DNA of 64,000 nucleotides from contig JAHBZE010000001.1 of assembly GCA_019635585.1 (NCBI GenBank), positions 806,001 to 870,000 on the forward strand, in the 5' to 3' direction. A program made the translations under genes and the position numbers. The stretch is from Xanthobacteraceae bacterium (GTDB lineage Bacteria; Pseudomonadota; Alphaproteobacteria; Rhizobiales; Xanthobacteraceae). Below the pieces are notes generated by a model, which ran no database searches, was not told where the DNA came from, and saw nothing but the letters and a program-made list of their open reading frames with translations. Positions 34,804-44,800 of the stretch are shown here, one piece after another (the stretch's first letter is position 1; each line of letters begins with the position of its first letter).

Positions 34804-35873
34804 GGCTCGAGCCTTCCGTCGCGATAAATGCGCATGTCGCTGAGCCGCCACGAGATCGTGGCTTGCTCGCCGGTCGCCGGACGGACGGACTGCACACCGG
34901 AAACGTCGACGCGCACCACCTGCCGCGAAGCGGTCGTCACCTGATAGCGGGTCGCTACGCCGACGAAAACCGTGCTCTGCACGCGAACCGGCAGAGAAAC
35001 CGATGCTTCGTTACCAAACTCGATCTGTTCGGGCCGCAGCATGACCTCTACTTCGCCCGCCTTTAACTCGCGGTCGAGTTGTATCGAGACGTTTAGGCCG
35101 TCGAGCTCGATCCGGCTTTTGCCGCCTACGTTTGATACCTTTGCCTTGAACAGATTAGCGGTGCCGACGAACTCCGCGACGAAGCGCGTCGCCGGGAACT
35201 GATAAAGCGTATCGGGCTTGTCGATCTGAAGAATCTTCCCGTCATGCATTACCGCGATGCGGTCCGAGAGCGAAAGCGCCTCCTCCTGGTCATGCGTGAC
35301 GAAAACCGTGGTGATGCCGACCGACTTCTGCAAATCCTTCAGTTCGAACTGCATGTCTGAGCGGAGCTGCTTGTCGAGTGCAGCCATCGGCTCGTCGAGC
35401 AAGAGCACGTCGGGCCGTACTACAAGAGCGCGCGCGAGCGCTACGCGCTGCTGCTGGCCGCCCGAAAGCTGTTGCGGATAGCGGTCGAGAAAGCCAGACA
35501 GCCGGAGCTGTTCGGCCGCAGCGAATGCTCTTTGCCGGATTTCGTCAGCGGACACATTGCGCATGCGCAGGCCGAAGCCGATGTTTTTTTCGACGCTCAT
35601 GTGTGGGAATAGCGCGTAGTCCTGATAGACCATCCCGATATTGCGCTTGTTCGCGGGCACATCGCGCACGGACACGCCACCGATGCGAATGTCGCCTTCG
35701 GCGATGTCGCTGAAGCCCGCGATTGAGCGCAGCGTCGTGGTCTTGCCGCAACCGCTCGGGCCCAGCAGCGAAACGAATTCACCAGGCTTTACGTCAAGCG
35801 ACAGCGCCCGCACCGGCACCGAATTGCCGTAGCGTACCGTGATCTTCTCGATTTCGATGCCGGCCTGCTTCAT
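34800..35873 (-). CDS. Spermidine/putrescine (PotA-like) ABC transporter ATP-binding protein
   Basis: A 357-residue ABC ATPase with Walker A GPSGCGKTT (38-46), signature LSGGQQQRVALARAL, Walker B VLLLDEPMAALD, H-loop VFVTHDQEEAL and a C-terminal TOBE domain (about 260-357). These features place it in the PotA/FbpC group that energises importers of polyamines, opines and other small organic molecules. It follows the two permease genes (7-base gap) and overlaps pepE by four bases. Confidence 0.94.
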   Translation of the reverse strand: MKQAGIEIEKITVRYGNSVPVRALSLDVKPGEFVSLLGPSGCGKTTTLRSIAGFSDIAEGDIRIGGVSVRDVPANKRNIGMVYQDYALFPHMSVEKNIGFGLRMRNVSADEIRQRAFAAAEQLRLSGFLDRYPQQLSGGQQQRVALARALVVRPDVLLLDEPMAALDKQLRSDMQFELKDLQKSVGITTVFVTHDQEEALSLSDRIAVMHDGKILQIDKPDTLYQFPATRFVAEFVGTANLFKAKVSNVGGKSRIELDGLNVSIQLDRELKAGEVEVMLRPEQIEFGNEASVSLPVRVQSTVFVGVATRYQVTTASRQVVRVDVSGVQSVRPATGEQATISWRLSDMRIYRDGRLEP

Positions 35874-35880
35874 TTCATTC

Positions 35881-36678
35881 TCACACGATCTTCTCGACGC
35901 CCACGACCCGGTCGGCGACGATCACAAAGAACGCCGAACTGACGATCAGCAGTGCGCTGATTGCCGAGATGGTCGGGTCGAGGCTCGATTCGATGTTAAA
36001 GTAAATCTGCACCGGCAGCGTCGCGCCGGACACGGTGAGAAATGCGGACGCCGTGAAGTTGTCGAACGACACGACGAAACAGAAAAAGATCGCCACGAAC
36101 AGGCTCGGCCGCATCTGCGGAAAGGTCACCAGAAAAAAGCTTTTCAAGCTCGACGCGCCGAGACCGACCGCAGCCTCCTCCAGCTTGGGATTCATCCGGA
36201 TCAGGCTCGAGCGAATGACGCGCAAGGCATAGGGGAAGGTCAGCACCACGTGCAGCAACAGGAGATTGAGAAACGGCTGCTTCGAGCCAATGCGGACGAA
36301 GAACACGAGAAACGAAAGGCCCAGAATGACCTGCGGCACCAGGAGCGGTGACATCAGGAACGCGTCGATCAGATCCCGCCCCGGAAACTTCTTTCGCGTA
36401 AGCGCGACCGCACTCACGACGCCAAGCGAAATCGAAATCGCCGAGCTGATGACCGCCAGCACCAAACTGAACGCCGCCGCCTCCACCAGCTCGGGCTGCG
36501 CGACGATGTTCCAGAACCAGCGCAGCGACCAGCCGTTCGGTGGAAATACGGTTTCGTTGGTCGCGTTAAATGCAGTAATCGTGGTCACGAACAAGGGAAA
36601 CGTCGCAGCGAACAGCGTGACGAAGGCGATCGCAGTCGCCGCGATGGTAAGCGGATCTCGCGCTGCGCCGGCTTTCAT
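35881..36678 (-). CDS. ABC transporter permease (PotC-like)
   Basis: A 265-residue inner-membrane protein with six predicted helices. The EAA cytoplasmic loop is visible as LEEAAVGLGASSLKSFFLVTFPQMRP, the site that contacts the ATPase. It starts at ATG 36678, overlapping the preceding permease gene by four bases, and pairs with it as a PotB/PotC-type heterodimer. Confidence 0.93.
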   Translation of the reverse strand: MKAGAARDPLTIAATAIAFVTLFAATFPLFVTTITAFNATNETVFPPNGWSLRWFWNIVAQPELVEAAAFSLVLAVISSAISISLGVVSAVALTRKKFPGRDLIDAFLMSPLLVPQVILGLSFLVFFVRIGSKQPFLNLLLLHVVLTFPYALRVIRSSLIRMNPKLEEAAVGLGASSLKSFFLVTFPQMRPSLFVAIFFCFVVSFDNFTASAFLTVSGATLPVQIYFNIESSLDPTISAISALLIVSSAFFVIVADRVVGVEKIV

Positions 36679-37505
36679 TGGCGCCCTCCCGCGAGGACCT
36701 GGCTTGCCTTGTTCACGCCGACGATCGCAATAAGGCTGATAAGGAGCGTGATGACTGCCGCCGCGGCGGCGAACGAATAGTTGAAGCGCGCGACCGCCTG
36801 TTCGTAAATGACGTTACCGATCATCTTGAAAAAGCCGCCGCCGAGCAGGCCCGGTGTCAGATAAGCCGCGAAGCAGAAAACGAACGTAAGAATGACGCCG
36901 CTCAAGATCCCGGGAACGCTCAAGGGAAGCGTGATCGACAGAAGAGCGCGCAAGCGCCCGGCACCAAGACCGAGTGCCGCCTCCTCGTAGCGAAGGCTGA
37001 TGGTCTGCAGCACGGCGTTGATCGGAAACACCATCAGCGGCAGGGCCGCGGCCGTCAGCCCGATTGCAACGCCGAGTTCGTTATACATCAGCTTCACGGG
37101 CGCACTGACGATGCCGCTTCCGAGCAGCATACGATTGATAACGCCATTGTTTCCGAGAATAAGCATCCAGCCGTACATCTTCACGACATAGATCGAGAAA
37201 AACTGGATCGCGAGCGCGAGCGTGATCAGCGACGCAACCGTGCGCGACGAGCGGCTCATGGCGATTGCGATCGGATAGCCCAGTAATAGGCAGATTACGG
37301 TGACGTATAAGGCGATCCATATCGACTGCAACAGGATCGTCAAATTGCGCTCGTCGCCGAGGAAAGAGCGGTAGGATTCCAGCGACAGCGCGCCACTGGA
37401 ATCCATCACGCTCATGACAAGCACCGACGTCAGCGCGATCAAGAATCCTGCGATCAGCCCCAACGCGGGCAGAAGCAACAGCAGAACACCCAGTTTCGCT
37501 TTCAT
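36675..37505 (-). CDS. ABC transporter permease (PotB-like)
   Basis: A 276-residue six-helix permease. The EAA loop reads YEEAALGLGAGRLRALLSITLPLSVPG. It starts at ATG 37505, 18 bases after the binding-protein gene, and overlaps the second permease by ATGA. The unit is a complete importer: binding protein, two permeases, ATPase. Confidence 0.93.
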   Translation of the reverse strand: MKAKLGVLLLLLPALGLIAGFLIALTSVLVMSVMDSSGALSLESYRSFLGDERNLTILLQSIWIALYVTVICLLLGYPIAIAMSRSSRTVASLITLALAIQFFSIYVVKMYGWMLILGNNGVINRMLLGSGIVSAPVKLMYNELGVAIGLTAAALPLMVFPINAVLQTISLRYEEAALGLGAGRLRALLSITLPLSVPGILSGVILTFVFCFAAYLTPGLLGGGFFKMIGNVIYEQAVARFNYSFAAAAAVITLLISLIAIVGVNKASQVLAGGRQ

Positions 37506-37523
37506 CGGCGCCTTGCTTGGCCC

Positions 37524-38537
37524 TTAGCGGGCCATGACCTCGCGGTCGTAACGGTCGATGATCTTGCTGAGATCGTCGCGAAGAACGCGATAATCGACAA
37601 CGTAGTTGTTCGACACGTCTTTCAGGATTGGCTTGATCGAAGCTGGAGGCTGCGCCTTCGAATTCGCCGGCGCGGAACCGAGCGCCTTAGAGAGCACTTC
37701 CTGCACCTCGACCGAAAGGACGAAATTGATAAACTCAAGCGCCTCTTTCTTCTTCGTGGTGCCGGCGACCACCGTAATCGGCGTTTCGGCGACAAATGCG
37801 GGCTTCGGAATTACGAAGCCGTACTTGCTGTCCGGTCCGAGATGCTGAACGACGTTCGGCATGATGCCCCAAGCCACCAGCGCTACCTCGCCTGCCTCGA
37901 GCAAGCGGATCGATTGCACGTTGTTCGTATAGAAGGATGCAACCGAGCCTTTGAGCTTCGCAAGGTTGGCAAAACCCGGATCGAGATTCTTCTCGTTGCC
38001 GCCGTTGATGACCGCCGCCATCAGCGGGAAATAGCCCGGGTCGAACGTGGCGGCGGGAGCTGCAATCTTGCCCTTCAGACGCGGGTCCCAGAGGTCTTTC
38101 CATTCCTTCGGCTCGAAGGGAACAAGATCCTTGCGATAAAAGATGCCGCGCTGGGAAACCCATGCGGTGATGGCGTGTGAGAAGACAAGCTTCTTGTCCA
38201 CATCCGCCGCGTTCGGAATCTCCTTGATATCGAGCGGCTCAAGCAGCTTCGCGTCCAGCGCGCGGATGTAGTTGATCATGTTGGTCGTCCAGAGATCGAC
38301 CTCGGGCTTATCCTTTTGCGCGATAAGACGCGCAATGCCCGCGTCGCCGCCGCCCTGTGCGATGACCGTCACTTCCTTGCCGGTCTTCTCTTTATATTTG
38401 GCCGCCAATTCCTGGAACGTCTTCTGCCAGACCCCGCCCCAAGTCATCAGAACGAGCGGTTCCGCGCGCGCCGCCCCGCTCGCAAGCATGGCAACACCGG
38501 CGATGCCGGCTGCGATCCACTTCATCTTCCTCATCAT
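37524..38537 (-). CDS. ABC transporter periplasmic substrate-binding protein (PotD-like)
   Basis: A 337-residue exported binding protein. The signal peptide has MRKMKW, a hydrophobic core (IAAGIAGVAMLASGA) and an ARA-EP cleavage site. The mature protein starts EPLVLMTWGGVWQKTF, typical of the PotD/spermidine-putrescine-like (SBP_bac_8) group. Three ATGs in a row (38540, 38537, 38534) follow GGGAGGGG; the middle one has good spacing. It is the first gene of the 12-gene operon ending with fbiC-npdG and is divergent from a GntR regulator. The imported compound is presumably the pathway substrate; polyamine specificity cannot be assumed. Confidence 0.93.
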   Translation of the reverse strand: MMRKMKWIAAGIAGVAMLASGAARAEPLVLMTWGGVWQKTFQELAAKYKEKTGKEVTVIAQGGGDAGIARLIAQKDKPEVDLWTTNMINYIRALDAKLLEPLDIKEIPNAADVDKKLVFSHAITAWVSQRGIFYRKDLVPFEPKEWKDLWDPRLKGKIAAPAATFDPGYFPLMAAVINGGNEKNLDPGFANLAKLKGSVASFYTNNVQSIRLLEAGEVALVAWGIMPNVVQHLGPDSKYGFVIPKPAFVAETPITVVAGTTKKKEALEFINFVLSVEVQEVLSKALGSAPANSKAQPPASIKPILKDVSNNYVVDYRVLRDDLSKIIDRYDREVMAR

Positions 38538-38576
38538 CATACCCCTCCCGAGTGCAGAAAACGCCGCCTCTGTATT

Positions 38577-38596
38577 AAATTCTGCATACATAATTT
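38577..38596. promoter_or_regulatory. Near-palindrome upstream of the ABC/F420 operon
   Basis: AAATTCTGCA-TACATAATTT is an imperfect 20-base palindrome (8 of 10 pairs), containing TGTATGCA on the minus strand. It is 37 bases before the binding-protein gene, in the divergent region shared with a GntR/FCD regulator, whose related sites are at 38711-38729. Confidence 0.45.
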
Positions 38597-38710
38597 GCCC
38601 AGTCAAACAGGATTAACAATACTGCGGCGCAACATTTGTGCAGCTTAGCACAACAAACGCCTATATTATTCACTCCCGCAGCATTTAGAGGATAGAAGCG
38701 CTCAAGGATG

Positions 38711-38729
38711 TTGTATACTGTGTATCAAA
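38711..38729. promoter_or_regulatory. GntR-type operator upstream of the GntR/FCD gene
   Basis: TTGTATAC-TGT-GTATCAAA (38711-38729) has inner symmetry ATAC/GTAT and 6 of 8 matches over the full arms. TGTATAC-type palindromes are common targets of FCD-type GntR regulators. TGTATGCA recurs at the start of the gene (38743-38750) and on the other strand at 38577-38596. Confidence 0.5.
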
Positions 38730-38745
38730 CACGGGGCTATTCTGT

Positions 38746-39435
38746 ATGCAATCTATTACTGACGCTCTCGGTAACGGCCGGCCCGAGCCGGCATGGCGCA
38801 ATGCCTATCGCCAGCTGCGCATGGCGATCATCAACCGCGAACTCGCACCGCGGCTTCGCCTGATCGAAACCGATCTCGCGCAGACACTTGGCATCAGTCG
38901 CACTCCGCTTCGCGAAGCGCTCGCGCGTCTGGAAGTCGACGGGCTTGTGACGACGGCAAAAAGCGGCGGCTACGCCGTCTCCGACATGCGGGAAGATCTC
39001 TTCGACGCTTACGATCTTCGCGCCGCGATCGAAGGCTATGGCGCGCGGCTCGCCGCCGAACGCGTAACCGACGGCGAAATCAAGCGGCTGCGCGAGAACG
39101 TCACGATCAGCCAGCGGGTTGCCCTCTCGGACCGCAATCAACGCGCGCGACTCAACATCGAGTTCCACGAAATCGTCGTATCGGCCACACGCTCGCCGAA
39201 GATCATCCACGCCTTCACAAATATTCGCGATCTCATCCTGACGGACGAGGATATGACCCTGCATTCCGAGGAGGCGCATCAGCGCTTCATCCGCGAGCAC
39301 GATCTGATTACCTCGGCCATCGAAATGCGCGACGGCGATATTGCCGATCGCCTGATGCGAAAGCATCTGCTCAGTGCGCGCGAACTTCTGTTGCAGCGCC
39401 CGGACGCCGACAACGCAAGTTCTGGAGAATACTGA
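38746..39435 (+). CDS. GntR-family transcriptional regulator, FCD subfamily
   Basis: A 229-residue regulator with winged HTH (RLIETDLAQTLGISRTPLRE and VDGLVTTAKSGGYAV) and a C-terminal FCD helical bundle (LNIEFHEIV, the metal/effector region). The ATG at 38746 follows only a weak GGGG and overlaps a TGTATGCA element, suggesting autoregulation. It is divergent from the ABC-pepE-Mo-hydroxylase-fbiC operon and is followed two bases later by the LLM oxidoreductase gene, so it is the natural regulator of both directions. Confidence 0.92.
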   Translation: MQSITDALGNGRPEPAWRNAYRQLRMAIINRELAPRLRLIETDLAQTLGISRTPLREALARLEVDGLVTTAKSGGYAVSDMREDLFDAYDLRAAIEGYGARLAAERVTDGEIKRLRENVTISQRVALSDRNQRARLNIEFHEIVVSATRSPKIIHAFTNIRDLILTDEDMTLHSEEAHQRFIREHDLITSAIEMRDGDIADRLMRKHLLSARELLLQRPDADNASSGEY

Positions 39436-39437
39436 AA

Positions 39438-40442
39438 ATGAAGCTCGGCATTGCGATGCCATCGCGTCTGCCTATCCGTGAGCAGATGAAACTCGCGCAG
39501 ACCTGCGACCAGAGCGACATTTCGGTCTGGGTGCCGGACGAGCGCTTTTATCGCGACGTTTTCGTTACCATGGCCGGGATCGCCACAGCGACGTCGAAAA
39601 CTACCATCGGCACCGGCGTCACCGATCCCTTGATCCGCCACCCGCTTCTCACTGCGACGGCAATGGCGAGCGTTCACGAGTTATCCGGCGGACGCGCGAT
39701 CATGGGGATCGGCGCCGGCATCAGCGGCTTCGACGCGCTCGGTATCAAGCGGATCAGTCCGGCAACCGCGTTGCGCGACGCAGTAAGAGTTTGCCGCCAG
39801 TTCTGGAACGACGAAGCCGTCACGTTTGAAGGCAATAACTTCACAGCGAAGAATGCACACATGCATTTCAAGTCAAAGCAGGTTCCCGTCTATATCGCCG
39901 GGCGTGGCCCGCAGATTCTCGCTGCCGGAGGCGAGATGGGCGATGGCGTGATCATCGGTCACTTCACGTCCAAATCCGGCATCAGCTTCTGCCAGGAAAA
40001 CATCGGTAAGGGTTTGCAGAAGCGCGACACGACCATGGCGAAGCCCGAGATTGCGCTGTGGGCCTATACCTCGGTTTGCGAGGATGGAACGCTCGCACGA
40101 AATGCCGTAAAACCGGCAATCGGCCGCACGCTGAAGTCCACGCCGGAAGTGCTCGAGCTATTCGGCGTCAAGGCACCGGGGCTTCTCGAAGAGATCAATC
40201 GCTTCGGCTATGCCCGCTCGCGCGAATACGACGAGGCGATGTGGGCCGCCGTCCCCGACGAGCTGACGCTTCATCTTTCGATCTCCGGAACGCCGAAGGA
40301 ATGCGTAGAGCAATTGCAGCGCATCGCCGCGTGCGGTGTTACCCATATCATTGCGCTGCCCTACCCTGCCGAAGGCATGGGGCCGGTCGAAATGGCGGAT
40401 CTCTTGCGCAAGGAAGTCTTCCCGCAGGCACGCGACTTCTGA
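39438..40442 (+). CDS. Luciferase-like (LLM class) oxidoreductase, probably F420-dependent, Mer-like
   Basis: A 334-residue TIM-barrel protein of the bacterial luciferase superfamily. ISVWVPDERFYRDVFVTMAGIA, IGTGVTDPLIRHPLLTATAMASVHELSGGRAIMGIGAG and VPVYIAGRGPQILAAGGEMGDGVI closely follow the pattern of F420-dependent methylenetetrahydromethanopterin reductase-like (Mer) enzymes. ATG 39438 follows a GGAG, two bases after the GntR stop. Given fbiC and npdG in the divergent operon, F420 is the likely cofactor; FMN cannot be excluded from sequence alone. It would transfer hydride to, or from, a pathway intermediate. Confidence 0.88.
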   Translation: MKLGIAMPSRLPIREQMKLAQTCDQSDISVWVPDERFYRDVFVTMAGIATATSKTTIGTGVTDPLIRHPLLTATAMASVHELSGGRAIMGIGAGISGFDALGIKRISPATALRDAVRVCRQFWNDEAVTFEGNNFTAKNAHMHFKSKQVPVYIAGRGPQILAAGGEMGDGVIIGHFTSKSGISFCQENIGKGLQKRDTTMAKPEIALWAYTSVCEDGTLARNAVKPAIGRTLKSTPEVLELFGVKAPGLLEEINRFGYARSREYDEAMWAAVPDELTLHLSISGTPKECVEQLQRIAACGVTHIIALPYPAEGMGPVEMADLLRKEVFPQARDF

Positions 40443-40451
40443 GGACGGACG

Positions 40452-41363
40452 ATGCCGCTCAAACAGGTCATTGATAGCTACGAACTCCTCGACAGCGCGC
40501 ATGTTGACGGCGAGAAAGTTTCTCGATTTCTGACGAGCGCGGGCGTCGAAAACATCGCGGTTCGGCGTATCACGTCTGACGCACACCACACCGATTTCAT
40601 GCAGATCGTCTGCAAGGGCCGTGACAGCACGGCGCCAAAACTCGGCATTATCGGCAAGCTCGGCGGCATCGGCGCGCGCCCAACCCAGATCGGCATCGTA
40701 TCAGACGCGGATGGGGCAATCGCAGTCGTCGCGCTCGCGCTCAAGATCGCGGCAATGGCCAAGGCCGGCGACCACTTGTCTGGGGATGTAATTCTCTCCA
40801 CGCATATCTGTCCGGCAGCGCCGACGCGGCCGCATCATCCGGTTCCGTTCATGTCCTCGCCGGTCGATCGCGATACGCTGTGCAAGGCGGAAATCCACGC
40901 GGAAATGAACGCCATTCTCAGCATCGACACCTCGCGCGGCAACAGGCTCGTGAACGCCAAGGGCGTCGCGATCACGCCGACCGTGCTGGACGGCTACATT
41001 CTCCCGGTCAGCTACGATCTCGTCGACATTCTGGAACGCGTCACCGCGCGGCACGCGCTTACGTTTCCGTTGTCGACGCAGGACATCACGCCCTACGCCA
41101 ACAATCTTTTCCATATCAATTCGATCATGCAGCCGGCGGCCTATGCCAGCGTGCCGGTCGTCGGTGTCGCAATCACCGCCGAAACCGCAGTGCCCGGCTG
41201 TGCGACCGGGGCAACGCAACTCGACGATATTGAAGCCGCCTGCCGCTTCTCGCTCGAGGTTGCGAAGACCTATGGCGCGAAGCAATGCTCGTTTTATAAC
41301 GCCGAAGAGTTTGCGAAGCTCAAGCAACTCTACGGCCCGATGACGCATCTGAAAGCGAAATAG
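40452..41363 (+). CDS. DUF1177 family protein
   Basis: A 303-residue protein I recognise as DUF1177. HTDFMQIVCKG, LGIIGKLGGIGARPTQIG, SDADGAI and GDVILSTHICPAAPTRPHHP are likely conserved blocks; several His, Asp and Cys in them could bind metal. The pattern HxD ... DADG ... GDVILSTH faintly recalls M20/M42-type metallohydrolases, but I would not assign a reaction. It starts at ATG 40452, nine bases after the LLM gene, and is followed nine bases later by a 2Fe-2S subunit, so it belongs to the F420/Mo-hydroxylase pathway. A hydrolase acting on the ring-opened product is one guess. Confidence 0.75.
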   Translation: MPLKQVIDSYELLDSAHVDGEKVSRFLTSAGVENIAVRRITSDAHHTDFMQIVCKGRDSTAPKLGIIGKLGGIGARPTQIGIVSDADGAIAVVALALKIAAMAKAGDHLSGDVILSTHICPAAPTRPHHPVPFMSSPVDRDTLCKAEIHAEMNAILSIDTSRGNRLVNAKGVAITPTVLDGYILPVSYDLVDILERVTARHALTFPLSTQDITPYANNLFHINSIMQPAAYASVPVVGVAITAETAVPGCATGATQLDDIEAACRFSLEVAKTYGAKQCSFYNAEEFAKLKQLYGPMTHLKAK

Positions 41364-41372
41364 CCGGGCACC

Positions 41373-41852
41373 ATGCGGATCGACTTTCGGATCAACGGAA
41401 TTGACCGATCGTTGCAGTTGTCGGGCGACGAGATGCTCGTGAACGTGATCCGTGAGCGGCTCGGACTCAGAGGCACCAAGGTCGGCTGCGGCAACGGCGA
41501 ATGCGGTGCCTGCACCGTTCACGTCGATGGCGAGGCGGTCTGCTCCTGCCTTTATCCGGCACATCGCGTGGCCGGACGTTCCGTGACGACGATCGAAGGG
41601 CTCGCTCCGGAAAATGCACTCTCCCCGGTTCAGGCAGCATTCGTTCGTCACGGCGCAGTGCAATGCGGTTTCTGCACCGGCGGCATGATCATGAGCGCGA
41701 GCGCGCTGCTCGCGCAAAACGCAAAACCCAGCGAGGCCGAAATCTCGCATGCGCTTGCCGGCAATATCTGCCGTTGCACCGGCTACCGTCAGATCATCGA
41801 CGCCGTGCTCGACGCAAGCGGACAAGGCAACGCGGATAGCGAACGGCCATGA
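41373..41852 (+). CDS. Mo-hydroxylase 2Fe-2S subunit
   Basis: A 159-residue two-cluster subunit. [10 protein letters not shown] supplies Cys39, 44 and 47 of the first cluster, with CSC at 57-59; the second cluster is in QCGFCTGGM and ICRCTGYRQ. It overlaps the fused Mo/FAD subunit by four bases (ATGA) and presumably forms a two-polypeptide enzyme with it. Confidence 0.95.
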   Translation: MRIDFRINGIDRSLQLSGDEMLVNVIRERLGLRGTKVGCGNGECGACTVHVDGEAVCSCLYPAHRVAGRSVTTIEGLAPENALSPVQAAFVRHGAVQCGFCTGGMIMSASALLAQNAKPSEAEISHALAGNICRCTGYRQIIDAVLDASGQGNADSERP

Positions 41853-44800
41853 GCCTCCACGAGGTCGGAAAGCGCCGTCATCAAGCCGGCATCGAGATGC
41901 GGGTTCGCGGCGGCGCGGTTTACACGCATGACATCGCCCTTCCCGGCATGCTGTTCGGTGCGATTCTGCGCAGCCCGCATCCGCACGCGAAAATCCTTTC
42001 GATCGATACTTCCGCAGCGCGCGCATTACGCGGCGTCCATGCCGTCATCACCAGCAAGGATTTCGGCGACCGCCGCTATTATCAACTTGGCGGCAGTTAT
42101 TCCGATCGTCCGCCGCTCGCGAATGAGAAAGTCCGCTATTGGGGCGAGGAAGTCGCGGCCGTCGCCGCGGAGACGCTTGCAGTCGCGGAACAGGCCTGTG
42201 CGCTGATTTCGGTCGAGTATGAGGCGCTCGCGCCGGTGTTTGCACCCGACGATGCGCTCGGCGCACAAGCGCCCGAAATCCACGGGCGTGAAAACGCACC
42301 CGGCGGCAAGAATCTCGCAATCCGCTTTTCCGCAAACTACGGCGATGTGGATGGCGCGGTCGCCCAAGCTGCATTCGTGCTCGAGGACGAGTTCCGGCAC
42401 GGGATTGTCGCCCCATCCTGCCTTGAGACAAACGGAACGGTCGCAAGTTACGACGCGGGTCAAGGCAAGCTCGACCTGTGGACCGCTACGCAGGCGCCCT
42501 ACTTCATCCGCAAGGAGGTCGCGCAGGCCGTCGGGCTCGACGAGAAACAGGTGCGCATTCGGTCGGTCGAAGTGGGCGGCGGCTTCGGCGGAAAATCTAA
42601 AATCTGCGAGCAGGAAGCGCTCGCGGCGATGCTGTCGATCAAGGCGAAGCGGCCGGTCAAGATCACGCTGAACCGGCGCGAGGAATTCGTCAGTGGCAAG
42701 ACCGATCACGCCAAGCGCGTCCGCATCAGGACCGCGGTCGCCGAGGACGGGCGCATCCTCAATCGCAACGTGTCCGTGCAGATCGACAACGGCGCCTACA
42801 CTGCCTACGCTCCGACTTATGTTGGCGCATCGCGGCAGCGAACCACCTGTCTCTATCGCGTCGAGACCGCGCATTACGACTGCGATCTGGTTTACACCAA
42901 CAAGGTTCCGGGCGGTCAGTATCGCGGCATGGGCGCGCCGCATACGATCTGGGCGATCGAAAGCCACATGGACGAGATCGCGTCCCGGCTGAAACGCGAC
43001 CCGCTCGAGTATCGCATCGCGCAAGCGAACCAGCCCGGCGACGTCACTCCCCTGAAGTGGCGGATCAGCACTTGCGGACTGACCGAATGCCTCGAAGCTG
43101 CCGGACGAATGATCGGCTGGGACGAGAAGCGAAAATCTTCCGCGCCGTTACGCGGCGTGGGCGTCGCCTCGATGATCCATCCGAGCGGCGGCGTGATCTA
43201 TCAGGAAGGAAACTTTGCGAATACCCGCATCGAACTGACTGCCGAAGGCCGCGTCATAGTCCATACCCAGACGGCGGATACCGGTACCTGGCAGAATACG
43301 ACGCTCGCGCAGGTCGCGGCCGAAGCGCTCGGCGTCGGCACCGACGACGTTTTCGTCTCGCACATGGATACCGAGGACGCGCCGCCGGATCTCGGCAGTG
43401 CTGCGTCGCGCGTGACCTTCGTCACGGGCAACGCAACGCTTCGCGCCGGTGAAAACCTGAAGGCAAAGATTCTTTCCGCGCTATCGCGCCAATGGAACTG
43501 CGGCGTGGAGGACATCGCGATCGAGAGCGGTGTCGCACGTCATATCTACGAGCCGAACCGCACAGCCGATCTTCTCGAAATTGCGCGGCTCGCGGGACCG
43601 CTGGATGCGGAAGGCTACTTCAGCACCCCCGGCGAACGGCCCGATCCGAAGACCGGCGAAGGCAACTATGCCGCGACTTACGTCTTCGGCGCGCAGGCGG
43701 CAGAGGTCGAAGTCGACCGCAATACCGGACGCATTACGGTGCTCCGCATGGCGGTCGCGCAGGATGTCGGCCGCGCGCTCAACCCGACCGCGGTCGAAGG
43801 CCAGATTTATGGCGGCGTGCTGCAGGGCATCGGCATGGCGCTGCAAGAGGAAATGGTTTTCGAGGAAGGCCGTCCGGTCAACGCTTCGTTCCTCGATTAC
43901 GCCGTGCCTCGTATTGGCAGCGCACCCAAGATCGATATTGCACTCGTCGAAACCGACGATCCGCTCGGTCCGTACGGCGCGAAGGCCGGCGCTGAACCGA
44001 CGATCAACGCAACAATCGCTGCGATCGCCAACGCTGTTTTCCATGCGACGGGCATTCGCTTCAAGGAATTGCCGATGTCGCCGGATCGCGTGCTTTCGGC
44101 ACTCGAAGCCAAAGACGGCAACAAGCCTGCGCTGAAACCTTGGAAGCGCGTATATAATGCCGAGGTTGCGACCGTGCGCGCGATGTATCCGAATGTCGTG
44201 TTTCCAGCGCTGCGTAGCGTTGGCACCAAATTCGCGCGTTTGCCGAAGAAGTCGAAACAGCCGCGCACCCTTGTGCCCGGCAACGCGAACGAACTCGTCG
44301 AGTTTCTTTCGAACAAAAATACGAAAAGCCGGATTGTTGCCGGCGGCACCGACATCTTCGTCGGCCTGAAACAGGGTATCTACGATCTCGACCAGTTGGT
44401 CGACGTCAGCAGGCTTCCGGAATTGCAAGGAATTTCGTTCGCGGAGAACGATCTCTCCACGCTTCGTATTGGCGCGGCGATGACGCTCGACAAGATTGCG
44501 CGCAACGAACTGGTTGCCCGCTTCTTCCCGTCGCTCGCGTCCTGCATAAGCCTGATCGCGACACCGCAGATCCGCCGCGTTGCCACCATCGCCGGCGATC
44601 TTTGCCAGGAAAAGCGCTGCTGGTTCTTCCGCAGCGCCTTTCCCTGCTACAAGCTCGGCGGACCCACCTGCCCGTGTTTCGCGGTGCTCGGCGACAACCG
44701 TCATCATTCGATCAACGGCGCGAAGCGCTGCGCCGCGCCCAATCCTTCCGACCTCGCGCCATTGCTTTCGTCGCTGAGCGCATGCGCCGTCGTAGTCGGC

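Noticed and set aside
43481-44707. Minus-strand frame (408 codons) opposite the fused Mo/FAD enzyme
   Set aside because: Shadow of the conserved plus-strand gene; no family resemblance.
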